NCBI RefSeq assembly: GCF_018860165.1 | Contig: NZ_JAHKNG010000025.1 | Span: 1-51,543 of the forward strand | From: Paracoccus marinaquae | Lineage (GTDB): Bacteria > Pseudomonadota > Alphaproteobacteria > Rhodobacterales > Rhodobacteraceae | DNA length: 51,543 nucleotides | Direction of reading: 5' to 3' | Shown: piece by piece, positions 41,859 through 50,191 of the stretch | Position numbering within the stretch: the first letter of the stretch is position 1 | Layout: each line of letters begins with the position of its first letter | Translations under genes and position numbers: made by a program | The notes under the pieces: generated by a model | What the model was told of the DNA's origin: nothing | What the model saw: the letters and a program-made list of their open reading frames with translations, nothing else | The model's database searches: none

Positions 41859-44800
41859 TTGAGCGAAAAAATACATTTTGACATCATTGTTAACATTCCA
41901 CTTGAAGAAGAACTAAATGCATTTTTGAGTATCTTTGAACACAAAGAAGATTATTCAAACGACGCACAATACCGATGCACAGTGCAGACGGGCACCGAGG
42001 TGACGATGCTTGTGGTCGTTCAGGATGAAATGGGCAGGTCATCGGCCTCCAACTCAGCTACAGAAGCGTTGAACGAATTCACCTGCGATCTGTTCATTTG
42101 CCTAGGTATCGCTGGCGGCCTCTCAAAGGACCTGAAGCTTGGAGATGTTTGCTATTCAGGAAACGTTTTGGATGTAAATGATAACGCCAAAACTACAGAC
42201 GGCGGTGAAGGAGCAATCAACTTAGAGCTTTCACCATTCACATACCGAACCGACAAGGCGCTTTCACTAGCCCTCGATTTTGTTCGCCGCGATCCAGTTT
42301 CGCGAATAGGGTACAAAGAATGGCAGCAAAGCCGTTTAGCAAGAGCACGCGAACTTGGAATTGAGGAGATACAAGATAAAAAAGGCCAGAATCCACAAGA
42401 GCCATTGCCAAATTCTTTGAGCGGTACCATCGCGTGCGGCGTCGTTAGCGCGGGAAATAACTACAACGAAAAACTTAAGCAAATAGACCGCAAAGTGCTC
42501 GCCATCGAGACTGAATCTGGTGGCGTTTTCAACATAACATCAAGGAAGGGCGTCAATACACTCATCATAAGGGGCATATCTGACTACGCTGATCCAAACA
42601 AAGCTAAGCTGGAGGCCGGAACGCAAGACTTGGTCAGGGTGTTGGCGGCGGAGAATGCCGCAAGCTTCCTGAAGTTCCAGTTAGGGAACAACAAGTTTTT
42701 AGAGAGGCTTAAATCCTCACAGGAAACGACGCAAAAAATGGAGAAGGCCACCGAGACCTTGTCGGTGACAAAGTCTTTGGAGGAGCTTGTTCTCGGCGGA
42801 TTTACCTTTATTGATGAAAGGCTCCGTGAGATATCTCCGGAATACAGACTTCATCCTAAGGGGTATCAAATGCCTCTCCCGTCCATAGTGGCGGAACAAC
42901 CCAAAGAAGGCAGTGGGCGCAGGTCCGAACCGATTCATGACATAGTCGAGTGCTTGCGAACTGAAAACCATATCTACATCGCGCTCGATAAAAACTATCC
43001 AGATAAAAGTGTTCCTTGGGTCATAGCAGACCACTTGATCCGAAGCGAGATTGACAATGTCCAGCTCTTGCCGATTGTGGTCAATGGCGATGACATCAAG
43101 CCGCCGCACTACTCGATAGAAGTGGCTGCGCCGGATGTATTCGTGGGTGACCAGGAAAACCGTCAGGTCGTCATAATATTTGATGGCCTTCCGTTGTCCT
43201 CAAAAACACGGACAAAATTTATTCTGGATCAGGTCCAGCAGCATAAGAATGCTAAATTCATCTTCACAGATCGAACTGAAGCTAATTTCTTTCTGCAAAG
43301 CGAGTTTGCTAGCGCAGTTTCAGCTTCGGCGTATCGGCTATGCGAAGTGTCCTTCTCGCAAATGGCCTACTTCGTACAGCGCAACTTCGAAATGAATGGG
43401 TCAGAGTCAGAAGTAGTTGCAAAGCGTCTTAGGGACACTTTTAGAAAGTTCCATTTGAATGCGCATCCGGCATACTTCGCAGGCATTCCAAAGGAGACGC
43501 TGTCGGCACTTATACAAGCCAATCGTCGAACCGAACTGATGCAACTCGGTGTAGATGGCTTTCTGACGTTTCTTGTGGCGGGCGATCAGGCCAAAATTGC
43601 GCTAAGTCGAACCACTAGAAGTAGGTTCCTTCGTCAACTTGTCGTCGAATTGAACGTCAATAAGAGGACGTTCAATGAAGCTGCGCTGGTAGAATACACC
43701 GCTGAGTTTGCTGCGCATTACGACTTTGACATAAAGCCAATAACGTTCATTGAGGAGTTTACTAAGGCAGGAATATTGTTTTTCGACCACGATCGAGTTC
43801 GAGTTGCAATTCCGTTTATTGAAAGCTTCCTGCTGGCACAGGAGTTGGCATCTAAGCCAGAGATCGCAGTTCAGTATTTTAATCTCACAGACTATAACTT
43901 CGATCTGGCGACCTTTGATCTTTACTGCGAGATTCAACCTTGTGAGCAAGTTATTTCGGCAGTTTCAAGATTGCTGCAAGATAAAATTGGCGACGATCTA
44001 GAAGAATCACATATTCTGCTTTCGGACCGAATAGACCCATCAAACCTCATTGCCATGGACAAGTTGGGCGCTCTACAAAATCGGATCGAAAGAGCTGCTC
44101 GCGACATTGTCGACGACAAGAACACAACCGTCGAGAAACAGCGGCTCGTGGACATAACTGAACGCGTTTCGGAAAGAGCGAGTAAGTCCAGCGTCGCCGC
44201 ATTCGAGACAGACGAAGATAGCGAAAGTCCGGCAGACAGCATTTCTGATCGGGAGGAGTTTGAAGCTGCAGTGGATCGACTCTCTGACTTGTCTTTTAGC
44301 ACCATGGTCGGGACTCTGCTTGTAGGATATGGTGCTGAGCATCTTGATGCTGGGACAAAACGACGGCTAATTGTTTTGGTGACGAAGAGCGCTTCGAGGC
44401 TGATCGATCAATGGACTGAATTCAATAATAGAATTGACTTTGGGTCTATGAAGGAAGATCTGACGTCCGACGAATTTCTAGACGAGATGATGGTCAAGTA
44501 TCCGAGCGACACTAAGCGAGAAAAGCTGAAATCAACGATTTCTGACTACGTTGACATGATGAAGTTCCTTTGTGTGTCGGACCCTTTTAGAAAGGTTATG
44601 GGCAGTCTCGGCGACCATGCTAAGAACCCCATTCTTGGCAAGAGCCTAGTGGCAGTTGAAATCAACGAGCCGTTCCCAGAGCTGATTAGAGCGATCTGGT
44701 TGTCTGATCTGGAGCTGGGCTATGGTGAAGATCTTCTGAATAAAACAACCAAAAAGCTTCCGCAAATATCTTTGCTGCGTATTTGTATTTCTGAGTATCT

Positions 44801-44960
44801 GCTCAAGCAGGTGTATTGGGCCCACGCAAAGAAAGATCACCGTCTCAAATTGCTCGAAATAGCTGAATCTGTTCTGAAAAAGGTATCTCTGAACCTCGAC
44901 AGTTCAAAGATCAAGAAGGTCATTAAAGATGAAACGAGAAAGGGCGACAGTTCAGGCTGA
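41859..44960 (+). CDS. Nucleosidase-STAND-like protein, probable defence effector
   Basis: 1033 residues from TTG 41859, set by GGAGG 9 bases upstream (the longer open frame has no ribosome site). Residues 1-280 form a nucleoside phosphorylase/MTA-nucleosidase-like domain: CLGIAGGLSKDLKLGDV (82-97), AIETESGGVF (215-224), RGISDYAD (238-245). Residues 370-480 look like a STAND/NACHT ATPase start with Walker B-like VVIIFDGL (437-444) and KFIFTDR (466-472), but the P-loop position (about 376-384, LDKNYPDKS) lacks GxxxxGK. A helical sensor-like region follows. Nucleosidase-STAND fusions are known anti-phage proteins; function here is inferred. GC is much lower than in neighbouring genes. Confidence 0.75.
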   Translation: MSEKIHFDIIVNIPLEEELNAFLSIFEHKEDYSNDAQYRCTVQTGTEVTMLVVVQDEMGRSSASNSATEALNEFTCDLFICLGIAGGLSKDLKLGDVCYSGNVLDVNDNAKTTDGGEGAINLELSPFTYRTDKALSLALDFVRRDPVSRIGYKEWQQSRLARARELGIEEIQDKKGQNPQEPLPNSLSGTIACGVVSAGNNYNEKLKQIDRKVLAIETESGGVFNITSRKGVNTLIIRGISDYADPNKAKLEAGTQDLVRVLAAENAASFLKFQLGNNKFLERLKSSQETTQKMEKATETLSVTKSLEELVLGGFTFIDERLREISPEYRLHPKGYQMPLPSIVAEQPKEGSGRRSEPIHDIVECLRTENHIYIALDKNYPDKSVPWVIADHLIRSEIDNVQLLPIVVNGDDIKPPHYSIEVAAPDVFVGDQENRQVVIIFDGLPLSSKTRTKFILDQVQQHKNAKFIFTDRTEANFFLQSEFASAVSASAYRLCEVSFSQMAYFVQRNFEMNGSESEVVAKRLRDTFRKFHLNAHPAYFAGIPKETLSALIQANRRTELMQLGVDGFLTFLVAGDQAKIALSRTTRSRFLRQLVVELNVNKRTFNEAALVEYTAEFAAHYDFDIKPITFIEEFTKAGILFFDHDRVRVAIPFIESFLLAQELASKPEIAVQYFNLTDYNFDLATFDLYCEIQPCEQVISAVSRLLQDKIGDDLEESHILLSDRIDPSNLIAMDKLGALQNRIERAARDIVDDKNTTVEKQRLVDITERVSERASKSSVAAFETDEDSESPADSISDREEFEAAVDRLSDLSFSTMVGTLLVGYGAEHLDAGTKRRLIVLVTKSASRLIDQWTEFNNRIDFGSMKEDLTSDEFLDEMMVKYPSDTKREKLKSTISDYVDMMKFLCVSDPFRKVMGSLGDHAKNPILGKSLVAVEINEPFPELIRAIWLSDLELGYGEDLLNKTTKKLPQISLLRICISEYLLKQVYWAHAKKDHRLKLLEIAESVLKKVSLNLDSSKIKKVIKDETRKGDSSG

Positions 44961-45038
44961 GTTCGCCGAAACAGCCTAGGAGCCCTGTGGATCTGAGGAA
45001 AGTGGTGTTCGTCGGAATTAAAGGCAGCTCAGAGTTCA

Positions 45039-45228
45039 ATGCCAATGACCGCTATGGCGGGACGCGCCGCCGCGTTCCGGACGGCCTGCGAGCGGCAGCT
45101 CTGGGCCGATCTTGCCGGTGATGTTTCGCCCATCGAGTTGAAATGCTTTGACCGATATAATGGCGGAAGAGAGCCCAACCGTGCAAGTTTCTGTCTTCCA
45201 AATGGAGTGAAGGCAGGACAGCTAGTTG
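45039..45228 (+). pseudogene. Rap1a/Tai-like gene, 5' part, cut by IS66
   Basis: The frame ends ...NRASFCLPNGVKAGQLV at the IS66 target site. Removing the element and one target copy continues it without a shift into DVVWKKLEGHPKDCHLTAASL... (47721-47824). FCLPNGVxxGQLVDVV...HLxAASL...C is the Rap1a/Tai immunity-protein pattern. The expected signal peptide is not seen upstream, so the 5' end may also be damaged; the start given is the first ATG of the open frame. Confidence 0.7.
45221..45228. repeat. IS66 target-site duplication, left
   Basis: GCTAGTTG directly before the left end of the element, identical to 47713-47720. Eight-base duplications are the rule for IS66. Confidence 0.95.
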
Positions 45229-45257
45229 GTAAGCGGTGTCTGACTGGCACAGCGGCC

Positions 45258-46829
45258 TCATCTTGACGGTTTGAAGTTCCACGGCAACAGGTCGTCAATG
45301 CGGCTCTGAGGATGGCCATTTGCGATAGCGGTCAGGGTTGCCTTGAGCCAAGCGAAGGGCTCGACGCCATTGATCTTGCAGGTCTCGATCAGCGAAGCGA
45401 TGCGTCCCCAGGCTTTGCCGCCCTCGTCGTGGCCGGCGAATAATGCATTCTTGCGATTGAGGGCAATCGGGCGGACGAGGTTTTCGACATTGTTGCTGTC
45501 GATCTCGACGCGGCCATCGCTCAGGAATGTCTGCAGGCCCTGCCAATGCGCGTTGATATAGGCCAGTTTTTCGCCGAGGCGTGACTTTGCCGAGACCCGC
45601 AGGCGCTGCACCTGCAGCCATGTCCCGAAGGCTGCGACCAGCGGCGCGGAGCGGGCCTGCCGGGCCGAGAGCCGCTGTCCGGGGGATGTGCCGCGGATGT
45701 CCTTCTCGATGGCGTAAATCTCGGCGATGCGGCGCAGACCCTCGGCGGCGATTTCGGACCCGTCGCGGTCGAAGACCTCCCTGAGCTTGCGGCGGGCATG
45801 CGCCCAGCAATGCGCCACGGTGATCGGGCTGCCGCCCTTTCGTGTCGGGCGCGTCAGGCGGTTATAGCCCTGATAGCCATCGACCTGCAGGATGCCGTCA
45901 AAGCCGGTCAGGAAGTTTTCCGCATGTTCGCCATGCCGCCCGGGGGCGTAAAAATAGACCACGCCGGGCGGATCGTCGCCACCCCAGGCCCGGTCGTCGC
46001 GCGCCAGCGCCCAAAGATAGCCGGTCTTCGTACGCCCGCGTCCGGGATCAAGGACCGGGGCAGTGGTTTCGTCCATGAACAGCTTCGTGGAGGTCTTCAG
46101 ATGCTCGGCCAGCCGGTCGACGACGGGGGCCAGATGGAACGCTGCCACGCCGACCCAGTCAGCCAGGGTCGAACGATGAATGTCGATACCGGAACGGGCG
46201 AGGATCTGCGACTGCCGGTATAAGGGAAGATGGTCCGCGTATTTGCTGACCAGCACCTGCGCGATAGCGCCCTCGGTGGGCAGCCCGCCCTCGACCAGCC
46301 AGGGCGGTGCGGGGGCTTGTGTGACCCCGTCGGTGCAGGCGCGGCAGGCATATTTCGGACGGATCGTCACGATGACGCGAAGCTGTGCGGGTACGATGTC
46401 CAGCCGTTCGCTGCGATCCTCGCCGATCTTATGCATCAGCCCGCACCCGCAGGGGCATTCCAGGCTGTCGGGCTCGATCACCCGTTCGATGCGCTCCAGC
46501 CCCTCGGGAAGGTTGCCGCGATTGCGCTGTGCCACGTTCTTGCGCGCAGGCCTGTCCTCACCGGGAGCCTGTGCCTGCTTGCGTTCGCGGGTCTCGGCGA
46601 CGGCGATTTCCAGATCCTCGAAGGCCAGCTGCCGGTCGTCCTCGTCCAGCTTCTCGGACTTTCGGCCATGCACCACATGGTTCAGCTCGGCGACCAGATG
46701 TTCGAGGCGGCGATTGATCGTTTCCAGTTCCGCAACGCGGGTTGCCTGCGCCTCGAAGGCCACGCGGTATTCCGGCGGCAGGACGGACAGATCGAGGGTT
46801 CTGGTGGCGGCATCCATGGCCGGAATCAT
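45258..46829 (-). CDS. tnpC: IS66 transposase TnpC
   Basis: 523 residues: leucine-rich coiled coil (VAELETINRRLEHLVAELNHVVHGRKSEKL), zinc-finger region (CPCGCG ... CRAC), and the DDE domain with FMDETTAPV, VDGYQGYNRL and the final E in IDSNNVEN. It is complete and ends about 30 bases from the left end of the element. Confidence 0.97.
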   Translation of the reverse strand: MIPAMDAATRTLDLSVLPPEYRVAFEAQATRVAELETINRRLEHLVAELNHVVHGRKSEKLDEDDRQLAFEDLEIAVAETRERKQAQAPGEDRPARKNVAQRNRGNLPEGLERIERVIEPDSLECPCGCGLMHKIGEDRSERLDIVPAQLRVIVTIRPKYACRACTDGVTQAPAPPWLVEGGLPTEGAIAQVLVSKYADHLPLYRQSQILARSGIDIHRSTLADWVGVAAFHLAPVVDRLAEHLKTSTKLFMDETTAPVLDPGRGRTKTGYLWALARDDRAWGGDDPPGVVYFYAPGRHGEHAENFLTGFDGILQVDGYQGYNRLTRPTRKGGSPITVAHCWAHARRKLREVFDRDGSEIAAEGLRRIAEIYAIEKDIRGTSPGQRLSARQARSAPLVAAFGTWLQVQRLRVSAKSRLGEKLAYINAHWQGLQTFLSDGRVEIDSNNVENLVRPIALNRKNALFAGHDEGGKAWGRIASLIETCKINGVEPFAWLKATLTAIANGHPQSRIDDLLPWNFKPSR

Positions 46830-46872
46830 ACATCGGTTTCAATGCCGGAACCGCAATATTCGGCACCCCGAG

Positions 46873-47226
46873 TCATTCTGCCGCAGCCGGCGGGCGGCTC
46901 TCCAGCGCCTTCACCCGGCGCCAGTCCAGACCGGCGAACAGCGCCTCGAACTGCGCATGGTTCAGCGCCAACATCCCGTCCCGGATCGCGGGCCAGGTGA
47001 AGGTCGTGCCCTCCAGCCGCTTGTAGGCCAGCACCAATCCGCTGCCGTCCCAATACAAAAGCTTCAGCCGGTCAGCACGCCTGGACCGGAAGACGAAGAC
47101 CGTACCAGTGAACGGATCCTTGCGCAGAACCGACTGAACCAGAGCGGCCAGACCATCGTGTCCCTTGCGGAAATCGACAGGTCGTGTCGCCACCAGAATG
47201 CGAACCCGGTTGGACGGAAAAATCAC
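46873..47226 (-). CDS. tnpB: IS66 accessory protein TnpB
   Basis: 117 residues with the IS66 Orf2 pattern ([48 protein letters not shown]). It is required with TnpA for transposition. It overlaps the tnpA stop by four bases. Confidence 0.96.
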   Translation of the reverse strand: MIFPSNRVRILVATRPVDFRKGHDGLAALVQSVLRKDPFTGTVFVFRSRRADRLKLLYWDGSGLVLAYKRLEGTTFTWPAIRDGMLALNHAQFEALFAGLDWRRVKALESRPPAAAE

Positions 47227-47627
47227 GAACCGTCCTCAAGCGCGCGCACAATCCCGACAATCCGCCCGGCAGGCGTCGCACCGTCCAGCCGGATTGTCAC
47301 CGACCCCGTGACAATCTCGATCTGACCGCCCTGCGGGTCCGGCAGATCAGGTGGTGATCCCGCCGCCGCATCGCACAGCACCAGCGGCGCAAACTCCGCC
47401 TCCTCCCGCAGCGCCGGAAGGACCAGCCGACCATCCTTCGCCAGACGCCGCCATGTCGACAGATGGTTCGGCCGCAGATCGTAATGCCGGGCAACGCTGT
47501 TCACACTCGCGCCCGGCAACAGCGTCTCCGCCACAATCCGGGCCTTCACCTCATCCGGCCACCGCCGTCGACCCGATGCCGATATCTCCCCTCCAAACCC
47601 GGGGAGAAACTCTCTCGTATCATCCAT
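47223..47627 (-). CDS. tnpA: IS66 accessory protein TnpA
   Basis: 134 residues with a helix-turn-helix ([44 protein letters not shown]). I use ATG 47627 because AGGAGGTGA lies 9 bases upstream; a longer frame begins at 47663. Confidence 0.94.
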   Translation of the reverse strand: MDDTREFLPGFGGEISASGRRRWPDEVKARIVAETLLPGASVNSVARHYDLRPNHLSTWRRLAKDGRLVLPALREEAEFAPLVLCDAAAGSPPDLPDPQGGQIEIVTGSVTIRLDGATPAGRIVGIVRALEDGS

Positions 47628-47712
47628 GGAGAAACTCACCTCCTGCAATCCCGCAGAAGCCAAGTTGCAAATCTCACCCCTCAGCAGAAGGTGATCGCCA
47701 GACAGCGCTTAC

Positions 47713-47720
47713 GCTAGTTG
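47713..47720. repeat. IS66 target-site duplication, right
   Basis: GCTAGTTG directly after the right end of the element, identical to 45221-45228. Confidence 0.95.
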
Positions 47721-47824
47721 ATGTAGTCTGGAAGAAGCTTGAGGGTCACCCGAAAGATTGCCATCTTACTGCCGCCTCCTTGACCTTCACCTCACTACAA
47801 AATACCTTCCTCTGCACCAACTGA
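47721..47824 (+). pseudogene. Rap1a/Tai-like gene, 3' part
   Basis: Continuation of the interrupted frame at 45228: DVVWKKLEGHPKDCHLTAASL, then TFTSLQNTFLCTN and a TGA at 47822. It has the typical C-terminal helix and last cysteine of Rap1a/Tai proteins. Confidence 0.75.
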
Positions 47825-47951
47825 GCATCCCGGAAGGTGAGACGAAGCACGGAGGCCGTCGATGGCTCCAACGATTGACGGCAACTATCGTCGATAAGTA
47901 GCGACCAATCCTCGCGGGTCGGTCGTTACCCCTGGCATTATCCCGCTTGCG

Positions 47952-48893
47952 TCAGATATCGTCCGGTGTCAGTTCGGCTTGCTTCCTGTACCACTCTTTC
48001 TGGAATTTCTCGGATGGCGTAAGCTGCCCGCCCTCCCATCTGTACAAGTACTTATGCTCTATCAACCAAGCTAGTCCGGCCCTTACCGCATCTTCACCAA
48101 GTCCACTGTCCTCCGCTATCATGCGAATAGACGAGGGGTCATCGCTAGCGAGTGGATACCATCGCGGAAGAATTTTCTTGTAAAGAACATAGGCTGCAGT
48201 CTTTTCTGCGCTCCATTCTTTTTTTTTCTTTGTTGCCCGCTTTCCGAAATGCACCCATCCACCTCTGCGCCACAGTATGCCATCGCTTTCAAACTTCTCT
48301 AGTGCTGCTTCGATGTCGTCAGGAAGAACGTTGAACCACTCACGGCCAGCAACTTTGATTTGTTTGTCCTCGAAAGCCCTGTGCAATAGTTTCTCTAAGC
48401 GCTCCGGATTGTCGCACTTAATCGTGATTTCTATATTTGGAATATATCCGACTGCGGCCTTTTTAGATTGAGACGAGACCCTCTCGGCGGCTCCCGCCTT
48501 CGCGTAGCCGATCTTACACATTTTTGGCTCAAGTATCTGTCCGGAGAGAGGGCTCTTCATTCTGTAGATGTACACGCAGGGGTCCAAATCCTCCCCTCTC
48601 TCCTCTTGATTAAATCGGTCATAGAGTCCTCTGACCTTTTTAACGTTGGGATAGCGCGCAATATAAATTTTGAAGCGATCGATATCCTCGGCTGCCCACA
48701 TACAAGCCATTCGCGTTGGTCGATCAGCTTTCTTTCCAGTGACAGGGTCAACATGGAGTCCCTCTTCGACTACTCGGCGACCAAATTGTCTGTCGTAAGA
48801 CCCCCCTATGCGATCGATAAGGTCGTCTGATTCTCGTCTCAGTTTCAACAAGCGTTGACCGTACTCTAGATACATCTGCTGATAATTATTCAT
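47952..48893 (-). CDS. GIY-YIG-like (T5orf172/MUG113 type) protein
   Basis: 313 residues. The central part (about 105-195: CVYIYRMKSPLSGQILEPKMCKIGYAKAGAAERVSSQSKKA...IEITIKCDNPERLEKLLHRAFEDKQIKVAGREWFNV) has the pattern of the T5orf172/MUG113 branch of GIY-YIG nucleases, including the KIG, the LE..LH..F helix and REWF. A winged-helix-like region follows (SIRMIAEDSGLGEDAVRAGLAWLIEHKYLYRWEGGQL). GGAGGTAG precedes the ATG. Its GC is low, like the 41859 gene. A phage-defence or homing role is possible; neither is shown. Confidence 0.7.
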   Translation of the reverse strand: MNNYQQMYLEYGQRLLKLRRESDDLIDRIGGSYDRQFGRRVVEEGLHVDPVTGKKADRPTRMACMWAAEDIDRFKIYIARYPNVKKVRGLYDRFNQEERGEDLDPCVYIYRMKSPLSGQILEPKMCKIGYAKAGAAERVSSQSKKAAVGYIPNIEITIKCDNPERLEKLLHRAFEDKQIKVAGREWFNVLPDDIEAALEKFESDGILWRRGGWVHFGKRATKKKKEWSAEKTAAYVLYKKILPRWYPLASDDPSSIRMIAEDSGLGEDAVRAGLAWLIEHKYLYRWEGGQLTPSEKFQKEWYRKQAELTPDDI

Positions 48894-49103
48894 TAGCTAC
48901 CTCCGCTTTGTCCGCGTTGCGGTCCTTCCCGTACTTGGTCGTGCTGTATGATAATGCGAGTGACCGCATTGGGGAGGTGCGACGCGGCGATGGCAAGCCC
49001 GATGAACGGCAGCTATGGGCCGGACCTTGCGTCGGCCGATGGAGTCGATGCGCGGTTCGCTCCCAGACAGGTGGCGACCGCCGTTCGGCGCAGAGTCCAC
49101 CGC

Positions 49104-49790
49104 TTACAGATCGCCTACGGCCACGTCATCCGCCGTGATCCCAATGCCCTCGCAGACGATCCGCATCCGATCACAAGGAAACGGTCGCAAGAGACGCGCA
49201 GCATCCTCGGCGCTGCCGGTAAGCCAGGTGTCATAGTCCTGTTCGTCCAGGATCACCGGCATCCGTGTCGGATGCACTGGCTTGACCAGATCGTTGGCCG
49301 TTGTCGTGACCATTGTATGCGTCAGCCAATCGCCGGCGTCACCGTCGATGCCTGGCTGCCCCGCGCGCCAGAGGCCGGCGAAGGCAAAGGGCGGCCGCGC
49401 GTCCCTGCCCGTGATCGCGAACCAGTAGTCCGTCGCCGGGTTCCTGCCCTTGGCCTCGCGGAATGCCGAGCCCGGAATCAGGCAACGCCGATTGAGAAAA
49501 CTGTCCTTCCATAGCCCCGACGATCGCAGCTTGTCGTCACGGGCATTGTTCCAGGCCGCGGGCTGGATCGGCTTGCCGGTCTTCTTGCTCACCTGTGGCG
49601 TCAGGAATCCCCAATGCATCTCGACCAGCTCGCGCCCGCCGTCTGTGCCAAGGCGGACAACGGGGGCCTCGTATTTCGGCCAGATGGCTGTCTGGCCCCG
49701 ATAGTTGCCGAGATGATCGTGCTCGCCCATCACCTCGAATATCTCGCGCATCGTCGCCTGTGACGTTGTGTTCGCATAAAGATTGCACAC
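49104..49790 (-). CDS. SRAP-domain protein (YedK/HMCES family)
   Basis: 228 residues from a GTG start, giving the obligate Cys2 (MCNLYANTT) that crosslinks to abasic sites in single-stranded DNA. Other SRAP marks are present: WNNARDDKL, GSAFREAKG (catalytic Glu) and VHPTRMPVIL (His). It protects single-stranded abasic DNA during replication. It lies 17 bases after the 103-residue gene in an SOS-regulated operon. Confidence 0.92.
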   Translation of the reverse strand: MCNLYANTTSQATMREIFEVMGEHDHLGNYRGQTAIWPKYEAPVVRLGTDGGRELVEMHWGFLTPQVSKKTGKPIQPAAWNNARDDKLRSSGLWKDSFLNRRCLIPGSAFREAKGRNPATDYWFAITGRDARPPFAFAGLWRAGQPGIDGDAGDWLTHTMVTTTANDLVKPVHPTRMPVILDEQDYDTWLTGSAEDAARLLRPFPCDRMRIVCEGIGITADDVAVGDL

Positions 49791-49807
49791 GCTCGCCCCC
49801 GCGGTTC

Positions 49808-50119
49808 TCAGCCCTGCATCCCACCATACGCCGCCGCGATCTGCGCGGAAATGCGGGCCAGCTCCGTGATCCGGCGCGGTGCCGGCTCAAACCGGCTGGC
49901 CACGATCCAGGCGTCCCGCAACATGCGCCCTTTCGGGTGACGTTCGCACAGCACATCGACCGCGGCCATGACCTCGCGCGACAGCGGATCACGCCGCGCC
50001 GCGCCGGCGGCCGCGGCGTCGAGCGTCGCGATCGCGGCGGCCTGGGCCTCCCGCCCGGCGATCTGTTCCGACCAGGCGCCGCCGAAGGCGACATTGCGAA
50101 GCTGACCGGACCTGTCCAT
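49808..50119 (-). CDS. Small SOS-cassette protein
   Basis: 103 residues from ATG 50119 (MDRSGQLRNVAFGGAWSEQIAGREAQAAAIATLDAAAAGAARRDPLSREVMAAVDVLCERHPKG...). AAGGGGG precedes the start. Helical, no domain recognised. It is the first gene behind the LexA box on this side and probably co-transcribed with the SRAP gene. The larger open frame upstream is a shadow of the polymerase gene. Confidence 0.75.
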   Translation of the reverse strand: MDRSGQLRNVAFGGAWSEQIAGREAQAAAIATLDAAAAGAARRDPLSREVMAAVDVLCERHPKGRMLRDAWIVASRFEPAPRRITELARISAQIAAAYGGMQG

Positions 50120-50139
50120 TTTGCCCCCTTGCTGTAGGA

Positions 50140-50154
50140 GAACAAACATAGAAC
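50140..50154. promoter_or_regulatory. LexA (SOS) box
   Basis: GAAC-AAACATA-GAAC, an exact match to the alphaproteobacterial LexA operator GAAC-N7-GAAC (the GTTC-N7-GTTC direct repeat read on the other strand). It lies in the 72-base divergent region and can control both the SRAP operon and the polymerase. Confidence 0.85.
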
Positions 50155-50191
50155 ATAAGGGGCGCCCTGCCCATCCGCGACATCTGGTGTC

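Larger units (their letters stand above)
45229..47712 (-). mobile_element. Intact IS66-family insertion sequence
   Basis: 2484 bases bounded by imperfect terminal inverted repeats that begin GTAAGCG: GTAAGCGGTGTCTGAC at the left and, read inward from the right, GTAAGCGCTGTCTGGC. It carries tnpA, tnpB and tnpC on the minus strand, all full length, and is flanked by identical 8-base duplications. It appears recent and potentially active. Confidence 0.97.

Noticed and set aside
48894..49103. Open frames between the GIY-YIG-like and SRAP genes
   Set aside because: Overlapping frames on both strands with no ribosome sites or recognisable protein features.
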